This document shows, piece by piece, positions 7,711-16,502 of a stretch of DNA of 64,000 nucleotides. The notes under the pieces are model-generated. The model did no database searches. It was not told the origin of the DNA and saw only the letters and a program-made list of their open reading frames with translations. Position 1 is the stretch's first letter; the number at the start of each line of letters is the position of its first letter. A program made the translations under genes and the position numbers. This DNA is from RGIG7179 sp051893555 (GTDB lineage: Bacteria; Bacillota; Clostridia; Peptostreptococcales; Anaerovoracaceae). The DNA is taken from assembly GCA_051893555.1 (NCBI GenBank), contig JBJFHL010000012.1:1-64000 (forward strand), given 5' to 3'.

Positions 7711-7908
7711 TTATGTGTGAAGACGCCCATCACGGAACAGAAAAGAGATCCCGTATAATGAGGCCAGTCCCACCACAGCATAAATGATTCTGGTAATGAT
7801 TACAAGATTGGCGCCGAAGATGGATGCCACGAGGTTATAGTTGAAGAATCCAATCAGGCCCCAGTTGATACCGCCTATGATCATCAGGATGAGAATCAGC
7901 TTTTTCAA
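7711..7908 (-). CDS. DUF378 family small membrane protein
   Basis: A 65-residue protein with two hydrophobic segments and the family motifs GGINWGLIGFF and AVVGLASLYGI. DUF378 proteins are small, widespread and of unknown function. I choose the TTG codon at 7908 because AAAGGAG lies 8 nt before it; an upstream ATG at 7929 would put that ribosome binding site inside the coding sequence and has none of its own. Confidence 0.8.
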   Translation of the reverse strand: MKKLILILMIIGGINWGLIGFFNYNLVASIFGANLVIITRIIYAVVGLASLYGISFLFRDGRLHT

Positions 7909-7959
7909 AGTTATCACTCCTTTCAGCATGTATTTTAACCAAAAGGGGAAAAAGTATGA

Positions 7960-7965
7960 TATAAT
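7960..7965 (+). promoter_or_regulatory. Candidate -10 element of the nucleoside kinase gene
   Basis: A perfect TATAAT 60 nt before the start at 8025. No good -35 is visible at 16-18 bp, so this is a partial assignment. Confidence 0.4.
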
Positions 7966-8024
7966 ATATATCAGCTATGCGCAAAAAGCCGAGCAAAAAA
8001 ATTTTGCAGGGGGGAAAAACAGAC

Positions 8025-9698
8025 ATGGTAGTAAAATTAAAACTTCAGCCAAGAAGCGAGTGGATCGAAGTGACCGAAGCGCCGGGAACCACCATAGAGA
8101 CACTTTACCGGAAATATGAAAGCCAGCTTCCTTATACCATTCTGGCAGCCAAAGTGAACGGCACGGTGGAACGGCTCACGTGGAGACTGGAGGAGGATTC
8201 CACTGTGGAGCTTTTGGATATGCGGGCCCAGGCGGCAAACCTGATCTATCAAAACAGCCTGATTCTTCTGTATCTGAAAGCGGTGGAAGATGTGCTGGGG
8301 CATGTGGAAGTGGATATTGAGAATGCGCTGAACAAGGGGCTTTTTACGGAAGTAAAAAGAAAAGAACCAGTGACAGCGGAAGAGGTGCGCCAGATCGAAA
8401 AGCGGATGCGGCAGATTGTGTCCGAAGATATACCGATCGGGATAGAAAAGCTTCAGATCGAGGAAGCAGAGGAACTCTTCCACAAAACCGGTCAGCCGGA
8501 AAAAATTGAACTGCTGCGGGCTGCCAGAACCAGAAAACGGAAGAAACGCATCCCGTTTTACGCCATCGGCGGGTACAAAGACTTCTTTTATGGACAGATG
8601 GTGCCGTCCACAGGATATATCAAATATTTTCAGCTGCGGAAATACCGCAGAGGGATTTTGCTCCGGTTTCCGCATCCGTCGGCGCCGGACAGGATTCCGG
8701 AATATGTGGATGAGAAGCTGCTTTACCAGACCTTCGGAGAGCAGAACCGATGGGGAAGACTCATGGGAATCAGCTATGTGTCTGACCTGAACCGAAAGAT
8801 TGAAGAGGGAAAAGCCAAGGAACTGATCCAGCTTTCCGAAGCGCTTCACGAGAGGAGGATTGTGGAGATCGCAGACATGATCACCAGACAGAAAAAGCGG
8901 ATCGTGCTCATTGCCGGCCCGTCCTCTTCCGGAAAGACGACGTTCGCCCAGAGACTCTGCATTCAGCTTAGAGTAAACGGACTGGATCCTCTGTATATGG
9001 GGACAGATGATTATTTTGTAGAACGGGAGGACACCCCGCTGGATGAGTACGGCGAAAAGGACTACGAAAACCTGAGTGCCGTGGATATCCATCTGTTCAA
9101 TCAGAATATGAATGATCTGCTGGAAGGAAAGACCGTGGATCTTCCGACCTTTGACTTCATCACCGGCCACAAGGAATTCGGGAAGCGGATCACTTCCATC
9201 GGCGCAAATCAGCCCATCGTCATCGAGGGCATTCATGCGTTGAATGAAGACCTGACGCCGGAGATTCCGCAGGAAGCCAAATTCAAGATATACATCAGTC
9301 CGCTGACGCAGCTGAATATAGACAGTCACAATCGGATCGTAACCACAGATCACAGAATGCTGCGGCGTATGGTGCGGGATTACAAATACAGAGGTCATTC
9401 GGCACAGAACACCATCAGAAGCTGGCCGAAGGTGAGAGCGGGGGAGGATAAGAACATCTTTCCTTACAGCAATGAAGCGGATGTGCTGTTTAACTCCGTG
9501 CATCTCTATGAAATCAGCGTATTGAAGAAATATGCGGAACCGCTGCTTCTGGATATCCGGCCGGACGAGCCGGAATACAGCGAAGCGGTGCGGATGCTGA
9601 ACTTCCTTCGATTCTTCCGTGTCATTGAGGAGGATTCAGTCATCGTAAATAATTCGATATTAAGGGAATTCATCGGCGGAAGCATTTTCGTCGACTGA
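8025..9698 (+). CDS. Nucleoside kinase with N-terminal TGS domain (uridine kinase-like)
   Basis: A 557-residue protein. Residues 1-65 form a TGS-like domain; about 65-240 resembles the second domain of threonyl-tRNA synthetase, but its metal histidines look replaced (ENALNKG where the synthetase has a histidine motif). From about 265 it is a uridine-kinase/phosphoribulokinase P-loop domain with AGPSSSGKTTFAQRL, TDDYFVERE and a C-terminal LLLDI region. This domain order defines a clostridial family annotated as nucleoside kinase. The ATG at 8025 follows AGGGGGGAAAA and opens with the TGS domain; an earlier ATG at 7977 lacks a ribosome site. It lies 34 nt before psuK, so a pyrimidine/pseudouridine salvage operon is likely. 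Confidence 0.85.
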   Translation: MVVKLKLQPRSEWIEVTEAPGTTIETLYRKYESQLPYTILAAKVNGTVERLTWRLEEDSTVELLDMRAQAANLIYQNSLILLYLKAVEDVLGHVEVDIENALNKGLFTEVKRKEPVTAEEVRQIEKRMRQIVSEDIPIGIEKLQIEEAEELFHKTGQPEKIELLRAARTRKRKKRIPFYAIGGYKDFFYGQMVPSTGYIKYFQLRKYRRGILLRFPHPSAPDRIPEYVDEKLLYQTFGEQNRWGRLMGISYVSDLNRKIEEGKAKELIQLSEALHERRIVEIADMITRQKKRIVLIAGPSSSGKTTFAQRLCIQLRVNGLDPLYMGTDDYFVEREDTPLDEYGEKDYENLSAVDIHLFNQNMNDLLEGKTVDLPTFDFITGHKEFGKRITSIGANQPIVIEGIHALNEDLTPEIPQEAKFKIYISPLTQLNIDSHNRIVTTDHRMLRRMVRDYKYRGHSAQNTIRSWPKVRAGEDKNIFPYSNEADVLFNSVHLYEISVLKKYAEPLLLDIRPDEPEYSEAVRMLNFLRFFRVIEEDSVIVNNSILREFIGGSIFVD

Positions 9699-9732
9699 GA
9701 ATGCGGAACAACCGAAGAGAGAAAGAGGTAGT

Positions 9733-10650
9733 ATGGCAGACATAACAGTCATCGGAGGTATCAACATCGACATTGAAGGCAGTCCCTTCCGCCCGCTGAT
9801 TATGGGCGATTCCAATCCGGGGCGGATCCGACTGTCCTTTGGCGGTGTTGGGAGAAACATCACCGAAAACGTAGCGAGAGCCGGAGGAAATGTGGCAATG
9901 ATCTCTGTGGTGGGGGATGACTTCATGGGGCAGAGTGCAGTCCGTCAGCTTTCAGAACTGGGCGTAGACACCAGCGGAATTCTGACACTGAAGGGGAGAA
10001 CATCCTCCATGTATCTGTCCCTGCTGAATCATCAGCATGACATGGAGCTTGCCGTATCCGATATGGAAATCCTGGATGCGCTGACAGGAGAAACTCTGAA
10101 AAGCAATGAGAAGCTGCTTGCAAAATCGCAGACGGTTGCACTGGACGGGAATCTGGACGAGTCACTGCTTGGACAGGCCATAGAGATGCTGAAAGGGAAG
10201 AAACTGTTTTTTGATCCCGTATCGGCCAATAAGGCGGTAAAGGGAAAAAAAGAGATCGGCAAATTCTATTCCATCAAACCCAATCGGATTGAGGCGGAAG
10301 TCCTTTCCGGCATAAGCATTGAAACGGAAGAAGACCTGTATCGTGCGGCTGACTGGTTTCTGGTGCAGGGGGTGAAACAGGTCTTCATCACCCTGAACCG
10401 GGACGGCGTTTTTTTCTGTGACGAAACGAGCAGAGGATTTATCCGCCCGAAAGCTGTAAATCTGGTCAGCGCCACCGGGGCGGGAGACAGTTTTTCCGCT
10501 ATGATTTTGCTGGGCATGGCGGAAGGAAGAAGCATAGAAGAAACTGCTGAAATGGGCATGGCGGCAGCGTCCATTGCCATGGAAAGTCCGTCGGCAGTCA
10601 ATGAAAAATTAAACAGAGAAGAAATTATGAGGAGGATGAAACATGTTTAA
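9733..10650 (+). CDS. psuK: Pseudouridine kinase (PfkB family)
   Basis: A 305-residue PfkB-family kinase with the N-terminal GGINIDIEG and FGGVGRNITENVARAG motifs and the C-terminal ATGAGDSFSA signature with the catalytic Asp. The substrate is assigned from context: the next gene, overlapping by 8 nt, is PsuG, which cleaves pseudouridine 5'-phosphate. PsuK phosphorylates pseudouridine from RNA turnover in the cytoplasm. A different nucleoside or sugar is possible on sequence alone. Confidence 0.88.
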   Translation: MADITVIGGINIDIEGSPFRPLIMGDSNPGRIRLSFGGVGRNITENVARAGGNVAMISVVGDDFMGQSAVRQLSELGVDTSGILTLKGRTSSMYLSLLNHQHDMELAVSDMEILDALTGETLKSNEKLLAKSQTVALDGNLDESLLGQAIEMLKGKKLFFDPVSANKAVKGKKEIGKFYSIKPNRIEAEVLSGISIETEEDLYRAADWFLVQGVKQVFITLNRDGVFFCDETSRGFIRPKAVNLVSATGAGDSFSAMILLGMAEGRSIEETAEMGMAAASIAMESPSAVNEKLNREEIMRRMKHV

Positions 10651-11548
10651 GAAATTTATGGATATCAACCCTGAGGTCGAGAAGGCACTGGAAGAAGGGG
10701 TTCCTGTCATCGCACTGGAGTCCACCATCATTGCCCACGGCATGCCTTACCCGAAAAATGTGGAAACGGCGCTGGCGGTAGAAGATGTGATTCGAAAAAA
10801 CGGAGCAGTGCCGGCTACCATTGGTATCATCAAAGGCAGAATCAAGATTGGTCTGACGAAGGATGAAGTGGAATATATGGCCACTGCGAAGAATGTGCTG
10901 AAAGTCAGCCGCAGAGATTTCCCTCTGGCCGTTGCGCAGAAAGCAGATGGTGCAACCACCGTTGCGGGAACCATGATCGCAGCAAATATGGCAGGAATCC
11001 GGCTTTTTGTCACCGGCGGAATCGGCGGTGTGCACCGGGGCGCAGGGGAAAGCTTCGATATTTCCGCAGATCTGGAGGAACTGAAGATGACTGACGTTAC
11101 TGTCATCTGTGCCGGCGTGAAATCAATTCTGGACATCGGAGCCACACTGGAATATCTGGAAACAGCAGGTGTGCCTGTAATCACCTATGGCGCAGATGAA
11201 TTTCCTGCATTCTTCAGCAGAAAGAGCGGCTTTGCAGCAGAGTGCCGTCTGGACAGCACCAAAGAAATTGCGGATCTGATCAATGCCAAAGACGACATGG
11301 GACTCAAGGGCGGCGTACTGGTAGCCTGTCCGGTTCCGGAGGAAAAGGAAATTCCGTTTGAGGAGATCGACGTGGTGATCCGGCAGGCGCTGAAAGAATG
11401 TGAAGAGCAGGGAATTAAGGGAAAGAGAATCACGCCGTTCCTGCTGTCCAGAGTAAAGGATCTGACGGAAGGCAGAAGCCTGGAAGCAAATATTCAGCTG
11501 GTACTGAATAACGCGGATATCGGATCTAAAATTGCGATGAACCTGTAA
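10643..11548 (+). CDS. psuG: Pseudouridine-5'-phosphate glycosidase
   Basis: A 301-residue protein with the family hallmark VIALESTIIAHGMPYPKN (about 22-39), then KGRIKIGL, GATTVAGTM and TGGIGGVHRGAGE. PsuG splits pseudouridine 5'-phosphate into uracil and ribose 5-phosphate, using a metal and a lysine. Length and motifs are normal. Starts inside psuK, so the two are coupled. No strong terminator lies between psuG and the first nucleotidase paralogue 69 nt later, so read-through is possible. Confidence 0.95.
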   Translation: MFKKFMDINPEVEKALEEGVPVIALESTIIAHGMPYPKNVETALAVEDVIRKNGAVPATIGIIKGRIKIGLTKDEVEYMATAKNVLKVSRRDFPLAVAQKADGATTVAGTMIAANMAGIRLFVTGGIGGVHRGAGESFDISADLEELKMTDVTVICAGVKSILDIGATLEYLETAGVPVITYGADEFPAFFSRKSGFAAECRLDSTKEIADLINAKDDMGLKGGVLVACPVPEEKEIPFEEIDVVIRQALKECEEQGIKGKRITPFLLSRVKDLTEGRSLEANIQLVLNNADIGSKIAMNL

Positions 11549-11617
11549 GAAAAATCTGCAATCCTGTGGAACCGCGCAGACGGAAAGGAAAGCTTTTTGA
11601 AAATGGGGGAGAGGAGC

Positions 11618-13693
11618 ATGAAAATGCAGAAGAACAGAAAGAAACGCTTTTCAAAATGTATGGCTGTGCTGCTGGCAGCGGTTATGACGATGACCATGAT
11701 GCCGGCGACAGCACTGGGTGCAGACAGCAGTCTGTCCGATGATATTGTCATCCTGTTTACCGGTGATGTCCACGGACAGGCAGATGAAAATCTGGGCTAT
11801 GCCGGTCTTGCCGCCTATAAGAATGAAAAGATGATCTCAAATAAATATGTGGCAGTGGTCGATGCCGGTGATGCAGTCAGCGGCACCATGCTCGCTTCCG
11901 TATCAAAGGGAAGCTACGTGGTGGAAGCGATGAATCTGGCCGGATATACGATGGCCGTGCCGGGCGTGCACGAATTTGACTACGGCGTAAGTCGTTTCGT
12001 AAACACCCTGGCAGCAGGCGCAGAGTATCCTTATATCAGCTGTAACTTCGTTTATGCGGGGAGCGGAGCCTGTGTGTTCAGACCGTACAGGCTGGAGAAT
12101 TTCGGAACGAAGCTGGTTGCATTTATCGGCATCAGTGATCCGCTGACTGTCTCCAAATCCTCTTCCGGTTTCAAAGCGAGCGATGGCAGTTCTCTTTTCA
12201 GTTTCTGCGATGGAAACAACGGACAGGATCTGTATGAAAAAGTGCAGGCGGCCATTGATCAGGCGCAGCAGATCGGCGCAGATTATATCATTGCAGTGGG
12301 GCATCTGCCGTACACGGATTCCGGATTGACTGCAAGTCCATACAGCCCTGCTTCTGTCATAAAGAATACCTCGGGAATCAATGCCTTTATTCAGGGCGGA
12401 ACCCACCGTGTAGCAGTCGGCGAAAAAGTGAATGATAAAGACGGAAATACGGTGTTGGTTTCCAGTGCCGGTTCCGGTCTGAAAAATATCGGACAGCTGG
12501 TCATATCGGGAAATAAAACCATAACAGCCTCCATGATCAGCAGTTACGGTCTGAGAGACATTTCCACGAAGGACGGAATCGAAACATGGAAGACCAGCTA
12601 CAATGCGGAATTATCCACCGCGTTTGCCACCACATCCAGTCGTCTGGAGGCTACCGATTCCAACGGAAACCGTACCATTGATAAAAAGGAAACCAATCTG
12701 GGCGACTTGTGTGCCGACGCCTATCGCGCTGTGACCGGAGCGGATATTGCACTGGTGGAATCTCAGGAGATCCGTGCCAGCCTGCCTGTGGGCAGTATCA
12801 GCTATAAGGATGTTACAAAGGTACTGCCGAAGAGCCGCAGCATTTGCGTTATGGAAGTCAGCGGTGCAGACATCATGGACGCGCTGGAAATGTCCGCACG
12901 GCTGTATCCGAACCAGAACGGTGGATTTTTTCAGATCTCGGGTCTGACTTACGATATTCAGGAAACGGTGATTCCTTCGGTATCACTGGACGGACTGGGG
13001 AATTTCAGCGGAATCAGCGGAGAATACCGGGTGACGAATATCATGGTAAATGGGAAGGAACTGGATCTGTTTGAAAATTATACAGTGGCGGGAACTGAGG
13101 ATCTTCTCAGCGGAAAAACGGGATACACCATGTTTTCCAACGGGACGATGAAAGAAACGGAGGTAACTGCAGACAATCTTGCGTTCATTGAATACGTTTC
13201 TTCCAATCTGCAGGGAACCGTCGGCAGTCTGTACGGAAAGTCGCAGGGCAGAGTGGACTCCATCAAGCTGGCGCGTCAGAGTGAACTGGATCAGGAAGTT
13301 GCTGCAATGGTGAAGAACCAGATGAAAGACTATGAATCGCAGATTGCATCTCTGACGAAGCAGCTGCAGCTGAAGGATCAGGCACTGGAAGTCAAGAGTA
13401 CAGTAATTACGGCCTCTTCCAAATTTGGAAAAAGCAGCGGGAAACGGTATATTCAGATCAGCTGGAAAGCCAGTGAGGATGTTTCGGGCATGAAATATCA
13501 GGTTTGGAAATCATCGAAGAGCAGCAGCGGCTACAAAAGACTGATCTCCACCAGCAAAACGAGCTATAAGAATACGTCCGGACTGACAAAAGGGAAGATA
13601 TATTATTACAAGGTCCGCGGTTACAAGAGCATCGGCGGTAAGTACTATTACACCAACTGGTCCAATAAGGTTTCAAGAAAGGTAACGTCATAA
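11618..13693 (+). CDS. Secreted 5'-nucleotidase-like protein with degenerate active site
   Basis: A 691-residue UshA-type protein: signal peptide (1-35, ending near ALGA), metallophosphatase domain (about 42-340), 5'-nucleotidase C-terminal domain (about 350-560), a short coiled coil and a C-terminal fibronectin-III-like domain. Compared with its neighbour at 13889, the GNHEFD motif is GVHEFD (V117), GHSH is GGTH (G261), NGGGIR is ESQEIR and HPFGN is LPKSR. Two metal ligands and the substrate loop are therefore lost, although DVH, DAGD and VGH are kept. It is probably not a nucleotidase; binding or a structural role is inferred. ATG 11618 is chosen (GGGGGAGAGGAG upstream); ATG 11624 is equally spaced. 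Confidence 0.8.
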   Translation: MKMQKNRKKRFSKCMAVLLAAVMTMTMMPATALGADSSLSDDIVILFTGDVHGQADENLGYAGLAAYKNEKMISNKYVAVVDAGDAVSGTMLASVSKGSYVVEAMNLAGYTMAVPGVHEFDYGVSRFVNTLAAGAEYPYISCNFVYAGSGACVFRPYRLENFGTKLVAFIGISDPLTVSKSSSGFKASDGSSLFSFCDGNNGQDLYEKVQAAIDQAQQIGADYIIAVGHLPYTDSGLTASPYSPASVIKNTSGINAFIQGGTHRVAVGEKVNDKDGNTVLVSSAGSGLKNIGQLVISGNKTITASMISSYGLRDISTKDGIETWKTSYNAELSTAFATTSSRLEATDSNGNRTIDKKETNLGDLCADAYRAVTGADIALVESQEIRASLPVGSISYKDVTKVLPKSRSICVMEVSGADIMDALEMSARLYPNQNGGFFQISGLTYDIQETVIPSVSLDGLGNFSGISGEYRVTNIMVNGKELDLFENYTVAGTEDLLSGKTGYTMFSNGTMKETEVTADNLAFIEYVSSNLQGTVGSLYGKSQGRVDSIKLARQSELDQEVAAMVKNQMKDYESQIASLTKQLQLKDQALEVKSTVITASSKFGKSSGKRYIQISWKASEDVSGMKYQVWKSSKSSSGYKRLISTSKTSYKNTSGLTKGKIYYYKVRGYKSIGGKYYYTNWSNKVSRKVTS

Positions 13694-13703
13694 GAAATGA
13701 AGG

Positions 13704-13734
13704 GACGGGGATGCGGAAATTCCCCGTCTTTTTT
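13704..13734 (+). terminator. Terminator after the first nucleotidase paralogue
   Basis: GACGGGGA, loop, TTCCCCGTC, then TTTTTT. Separates the two paralogues into different transcription units. Confidence 0.85.
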
Positions 13735-13805
13735 ACTATGCAAAATCCATGCGTCAGTTTTTTACTTTCTTTTTACAACTTTCTGTCGCCGAAGAACCCG
13801 TACTG

Positions 13806-13814
13806 TGTTATAAT
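13806..13814 (+). promoter_or_regulatory. Extended -10 promoter of the second nucleotidase gene
   Basis: TGT followed by TATAAT (13809-13814), an extended -10 element, about 75 nt before the ATG at 13889. No clear -35 is visible. Confidence 0.6.
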
Positions 13815-13888
13815 GAAAAAAGCGGAGGTCTCGAATCGGAGAGCATCCATAATCGTAAAGAAAGGACAATGAAAAACGGAGGAGTATT

Positions 13889-15886
13889 ATGAAAACAAAA
13901 AGAATTTTCGCACTCGTTCTGTCCGTTCTGCTGGTAGTTGCAATGATTCCTGCAATGGCATTTGCAGAAGAACCTGCTACTGACACCGCGGCAGATACGA
14001 CCGTTGCTACTGACACCAAGTCAGATGACATCGTGATCCTGACTACCAATGATGTACACTGCGGCATCGATAAGACAATCGGTTACGCAGGCCTGGCTGC
14101 ATACAAGAAGGAAATGGAAGCAGCAAACAAGTATGTGACACTGGTGGATGCCGGTGACTCCATTCAGGGCGATGCGGTGGGCACCCTGTCCAAGGGAGAA
14201 TATCTGGTAGATATTATGAACCAGGTGGGATACGCGATTGCAGTACCTGGAAATCATGAGTTTGATTACGGCATGGATCAGTTCATGAATAAGATTGTTC
14301 CTGCGTTCAAGGGAACCTATCTTTCCTGCAACTTCGTAGATGCTGCCGGAAAGCCGGTCTTTGATGCATATAAGATCGTAACCTATGGCGATAAGAAGGT
14401 CGCTTATGTGGGTATTTGCACACCGGAAACCTTTACGAAATCCACTCCGACCTATTTCCAGAACAGCAAGGGTGAGTACATCTACGGCTTCTGTCAGGGA
14501 AATGAAGGAAAGGAGCTGTACGAAGCCGTTCAGAAGGCAGTCGACGCGGCGAAGAAAGCCGGTGCGGACTATGTCATCGCAGTCGGTCATCTGGGAACCG
14601 ATGAAGCAAGCACGCCTTGGACTTCCACGGAAGTAATTCAGAATACCACCGGCATTGACGCCTTCGTGGATGGCCACTCCCACAGCACCTTTGCCGGACA
14701 GGAAAAGAACAAGGACGGAAAGGCAGTTGCCACCGTCTCCACCGGCACCGAGCTGGAGAATATCGGTAAGGTGACCATCTCTGCCAAGGGCGTGGTTACC
14801 ACGGCTCTGGTTTCCGCTGCAGAAGTTACCGCGAAGGATGAAGATACTGAAAAGTACGTGAAATCCATTCAGGATAAATATCAGAAGTTAGTTGACACTG
14901 TAGTTGCTACATCCGAAGTAGATCTGGCAATCGCCGATAAAGACGGCAACAGACAGGTAAGGAGCCAGGAAACGAATCTTGGAGACCTGTGTGCAGATGC
15001 ATACAGAACCGTACTGGGCGCTGACATCGCATTCGTCAACGGCGGCGGCATCCGTGTTGCAATTGAAAAAGGAGACATTACATACGGAGAAATCATCAAT
15101 GTTCATCCGTTCGGAAATATGGCATGTGTGGTAGAAGCCACCGGCCAGCAGATCCTGGATGCTCTGGAAATGGGTGCGAGAAACGTTGGCGTTGGTGAAA
15201 ACGGTGGATTCCTGCAGGTTTCCGGTCTGACATACACCATCAATCCGTTTATTGCATCTTCCGTTGAACTGAATGATGAAAGTGAGTTTGTAAAAGTAGG
15301 CGGTGAGTACAGAGTATCCAATGTAAAGGTTGCCGGCCAGCCGCTGGATCTGGAAAAGACCTATACATTAGCCTCTCATAACTATATGCTGAAATCCGGC
15401 GGAGACGGTTTCGTGATGTTTAAGAAGAACAAGGTTTTGCAGGATGAAGTTATGGTTGACAACCAGGTGCTGATCACCTATATTCAGGAAAACCTGAAAG
15501 GAAAGATTGGTCAGGAATATGCACAGCCGCAGGGCAGAATCAGCATCGTTTCTGTTGAAGCAATCGAAACACTGACCCAGAAACTGGCTATTGCAGAATA
15601 TGAATGCAAGACTTCCATCAAGCAGACAAAACTGAATGGCAAGAGAGCCCTGAAGGTTTCTTGGAACACCTGCGCCGGCGCAGACAGCGTGAAGTATCAG
15701 GTATGGAAATCCACCAAGTCTTCTTCCGGATATAAGAGAGTCATTACCACATCTAAGACCTCTTATACTACCACCAAGGTAACGAAGGGAAAGACATATT
15801 ACTTCAAAATAAGAGCGTACAAGTCCATCGACGGTAAGGCTTACTACGGACACTGGTCCAATAAGGTTTACAAGAAAGTAGCATAA
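13889..15886 (+). CDS. Secreted 5'-nucleotidase / UshA-type metallophosphatase
   Basis: A 665-residue exported enzyme: signal peptide (1-26, AMAFA-EE), metallophosphatase domain with NDVH (54-57), DAGD (87-90), GNHEFD (121-126), VGH and DGHSH all intact, 5'-nucleotidase C-terminal domain with NGGGIR and HPFGN that bind the nucleotide, and a C-terminal fibronectin-III-like domain (about 580-665). It would hydrolyse extracellular nucleotides to nucleosides and phosphate at the cell surface. Its codon use is more biased (AAG, GCA) than that of its degenerate paralogue just upstream, hinting at higher expression. Own promoter, GGAGGAG ribosome site and terminator. It fits with the nucleoside kinase and psuKG salvage genes nearby. 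Confidence 0.9.
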   Translation: MKTKRIFALVLSVLLVVAMIPAMAFAEEPATDTAADTTVATDTKSDDIVILTTNDVHCGIDKTIGYAGLAAYKKEMEAANKYVTLVDAGDSIQGDAVGTLSKGEYLVDIMNQVGYAIAVPGNHEFDYGMDQFMNKIVPAFKGTYLSCNFVDAAGKPVFDAYKIVTYGDKKVAYVGICTPETFTKSTPTYFQNSKGEYIYGFCQGNEGKELYEAVQKAVDAAKKAGADYVIAVGHLGTDEASTPWTSTEVIQNTTGIDAFVDGHSHSTFAGQEKNKDGKAVATVSTGTELENIGKVTISAKGVVTTALVSAAEVTAKDEDTEKYVKSIQDKYQKLVDTVVATSEVDLAIADKDGNRQVRSQETNLGDLCADAYRTVLGADIAFVNGGGIRVAIEKGDITYGEIINVHPFGNMACVVEATGQQILDALEMGARNVGVGENGGFLQVSGLTYTINPFIASSVELNDESEFVKVGGEYRVSNVKVAGQPLDLEKTYTLASHNYMLKSGGDGFVMFKKNKVLQDEVMVDNQVLITYIQENLKGKIGQEYAQPQGRISIVSVEAIETLTQKLAIAEYECKTSIKQTKLNGKRALKVSWNTCAGADSVKYQVWKSTKSSSGYKRVITTSKTSYTTTKVTKGKTYYFKIRAYKSIDGKAYYGHWSNKVYKKVA

Positions 15887-15901
15887 CCGCGTCATGAAAT
15901 G

Positions 15902-15932
15902 AAAAGGGAACCGGTCATCCGGTTCCCTTTTT
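15902..15932. terminator. Terminator between convergent nucleotidase and dfx genes
   Basis: AAAAGGGAACCGG, TCAT loop, CCGGTTCCCTTTTT: a 12-13 bp stem with a T-tract, A-rich on the other side, so it can work both ways. Confidence 0.9.
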
Positions 15933-15958
15933 GAGCGCAATGAAATGTCTGCCGCCTA

Positions 15959-16336
15959 TTATGCTTCTGCTTTCCAGAAACCGTGCAGGTTGCAGTATTC
16001 GTAAGCAGCAACTGCCTTTTCGCCTTCTGCCAGGACGAACTTGGCTTCCGGTTTGCCGGCAACATCCAGGAACTTCTTCTGGGTGCCCAGATTTGTTTCC
16101 AGAATGATGAATGCGATATGGTGTTCTGCCAGCATCGGATGTTCCACGCTGCCAACCTTAACAACCACTTCGTTTTCGGCAACTTCGATAACCGGAACAT
16201 GCTTTTCCGTTGCAGCATCTGTGGTGTTCGGAACCAGCTCCGTCATTTTCTGGCCGCAGCACATCACAGGAACGCCTTTATCCTCTACCATTTCGATGAT
16301 ATTTCCGCAATGTTCACATCTGAATAATTTTTTCAT
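15959..16336 (-). CDS. dfx: Desulfoferrodoxin (superoxide reductase, class I)
   Basis: A 125-residue two-domain iron protein. The N-terminal desulforedoxin-like centre has C7, C10, C26 and C27; the superoxide-reductase centre has H46 (KHVP), H66 (VEHPM), H72, C115 and H118 (YCNLHG), all intact. It reduces superoxide to peroxide in the cytoplasm of anaerobes, with rubredoxin-type donors. The start at 16336 follows GGAGG by 7 nt; a longer reading frame to 16360 has no support. Divergent from the Fur/PerR-rubrerythrin genes, so the three form an oxygen-defence cluster. Confidence 0.95.
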   Translation of the reverse strand: MKKLFRCEHCGNIIEMVEDKGVPVMCCGQKMTELVPNTTDAATEKHVPVIEVAENEVVVKVGSVEHPMLAEHHIAFIILETNLGTQKKFLDVAGKPEAKFVLAEGEKAVAAYEYCNLHGFWKAEA

Positions 16337-16434
16337 TTTCGTACCTCCTGAGTGATTCATGTCTCTGATATATTATTTATACACCACATGGAGAGAAAAA
16401 AACATCAAATCAAAAAATAATGATAAAAATCTGC

Positions 16435-16463
16435 TTGACAACTTAAGTTAAAAGATATATTAT
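16435..16463 (+). promoter_or_regulatory. Promoter of the fur/perR-rbr operon
   Basis: A perfect TTGACA (16435-16440) followed after 17 bp by TATTAT (16458-16463); TATAAT at 16461-16466 overlaps it. The Fur-type operator covers the -10 and start region. Confidence 0.65.
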
Positions 16464-16479
16464 AATGATAATCATTATT
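16461..16479. promoter_or_regulatory. Fur/PerR-type operator (17 of 19 match to the classic Fur box)
   Basis: TATAATGATAATCATTATT differs from GATAATGATAATCATTATC only at the two outer bases. It overlaps the -10 of the regulator's own promoter, implying autorepression. It also fits PerR boxes (TTATAATNATTATAA-like) closely. A half-site (ATAATGATAAAAAT, around 16418-16431) lies towards dfx. Confidence 0.8.
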
Positions 16480-16502
16480 AGTTTTACTTCGGAGGATGTG
16501 AC

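Noticed and set aside
11618..15886. The two nucleotidase genes as one duplicated repeat
   Set aside because: They are diverged paralogues with different codon use; not a sequence-level repeat.
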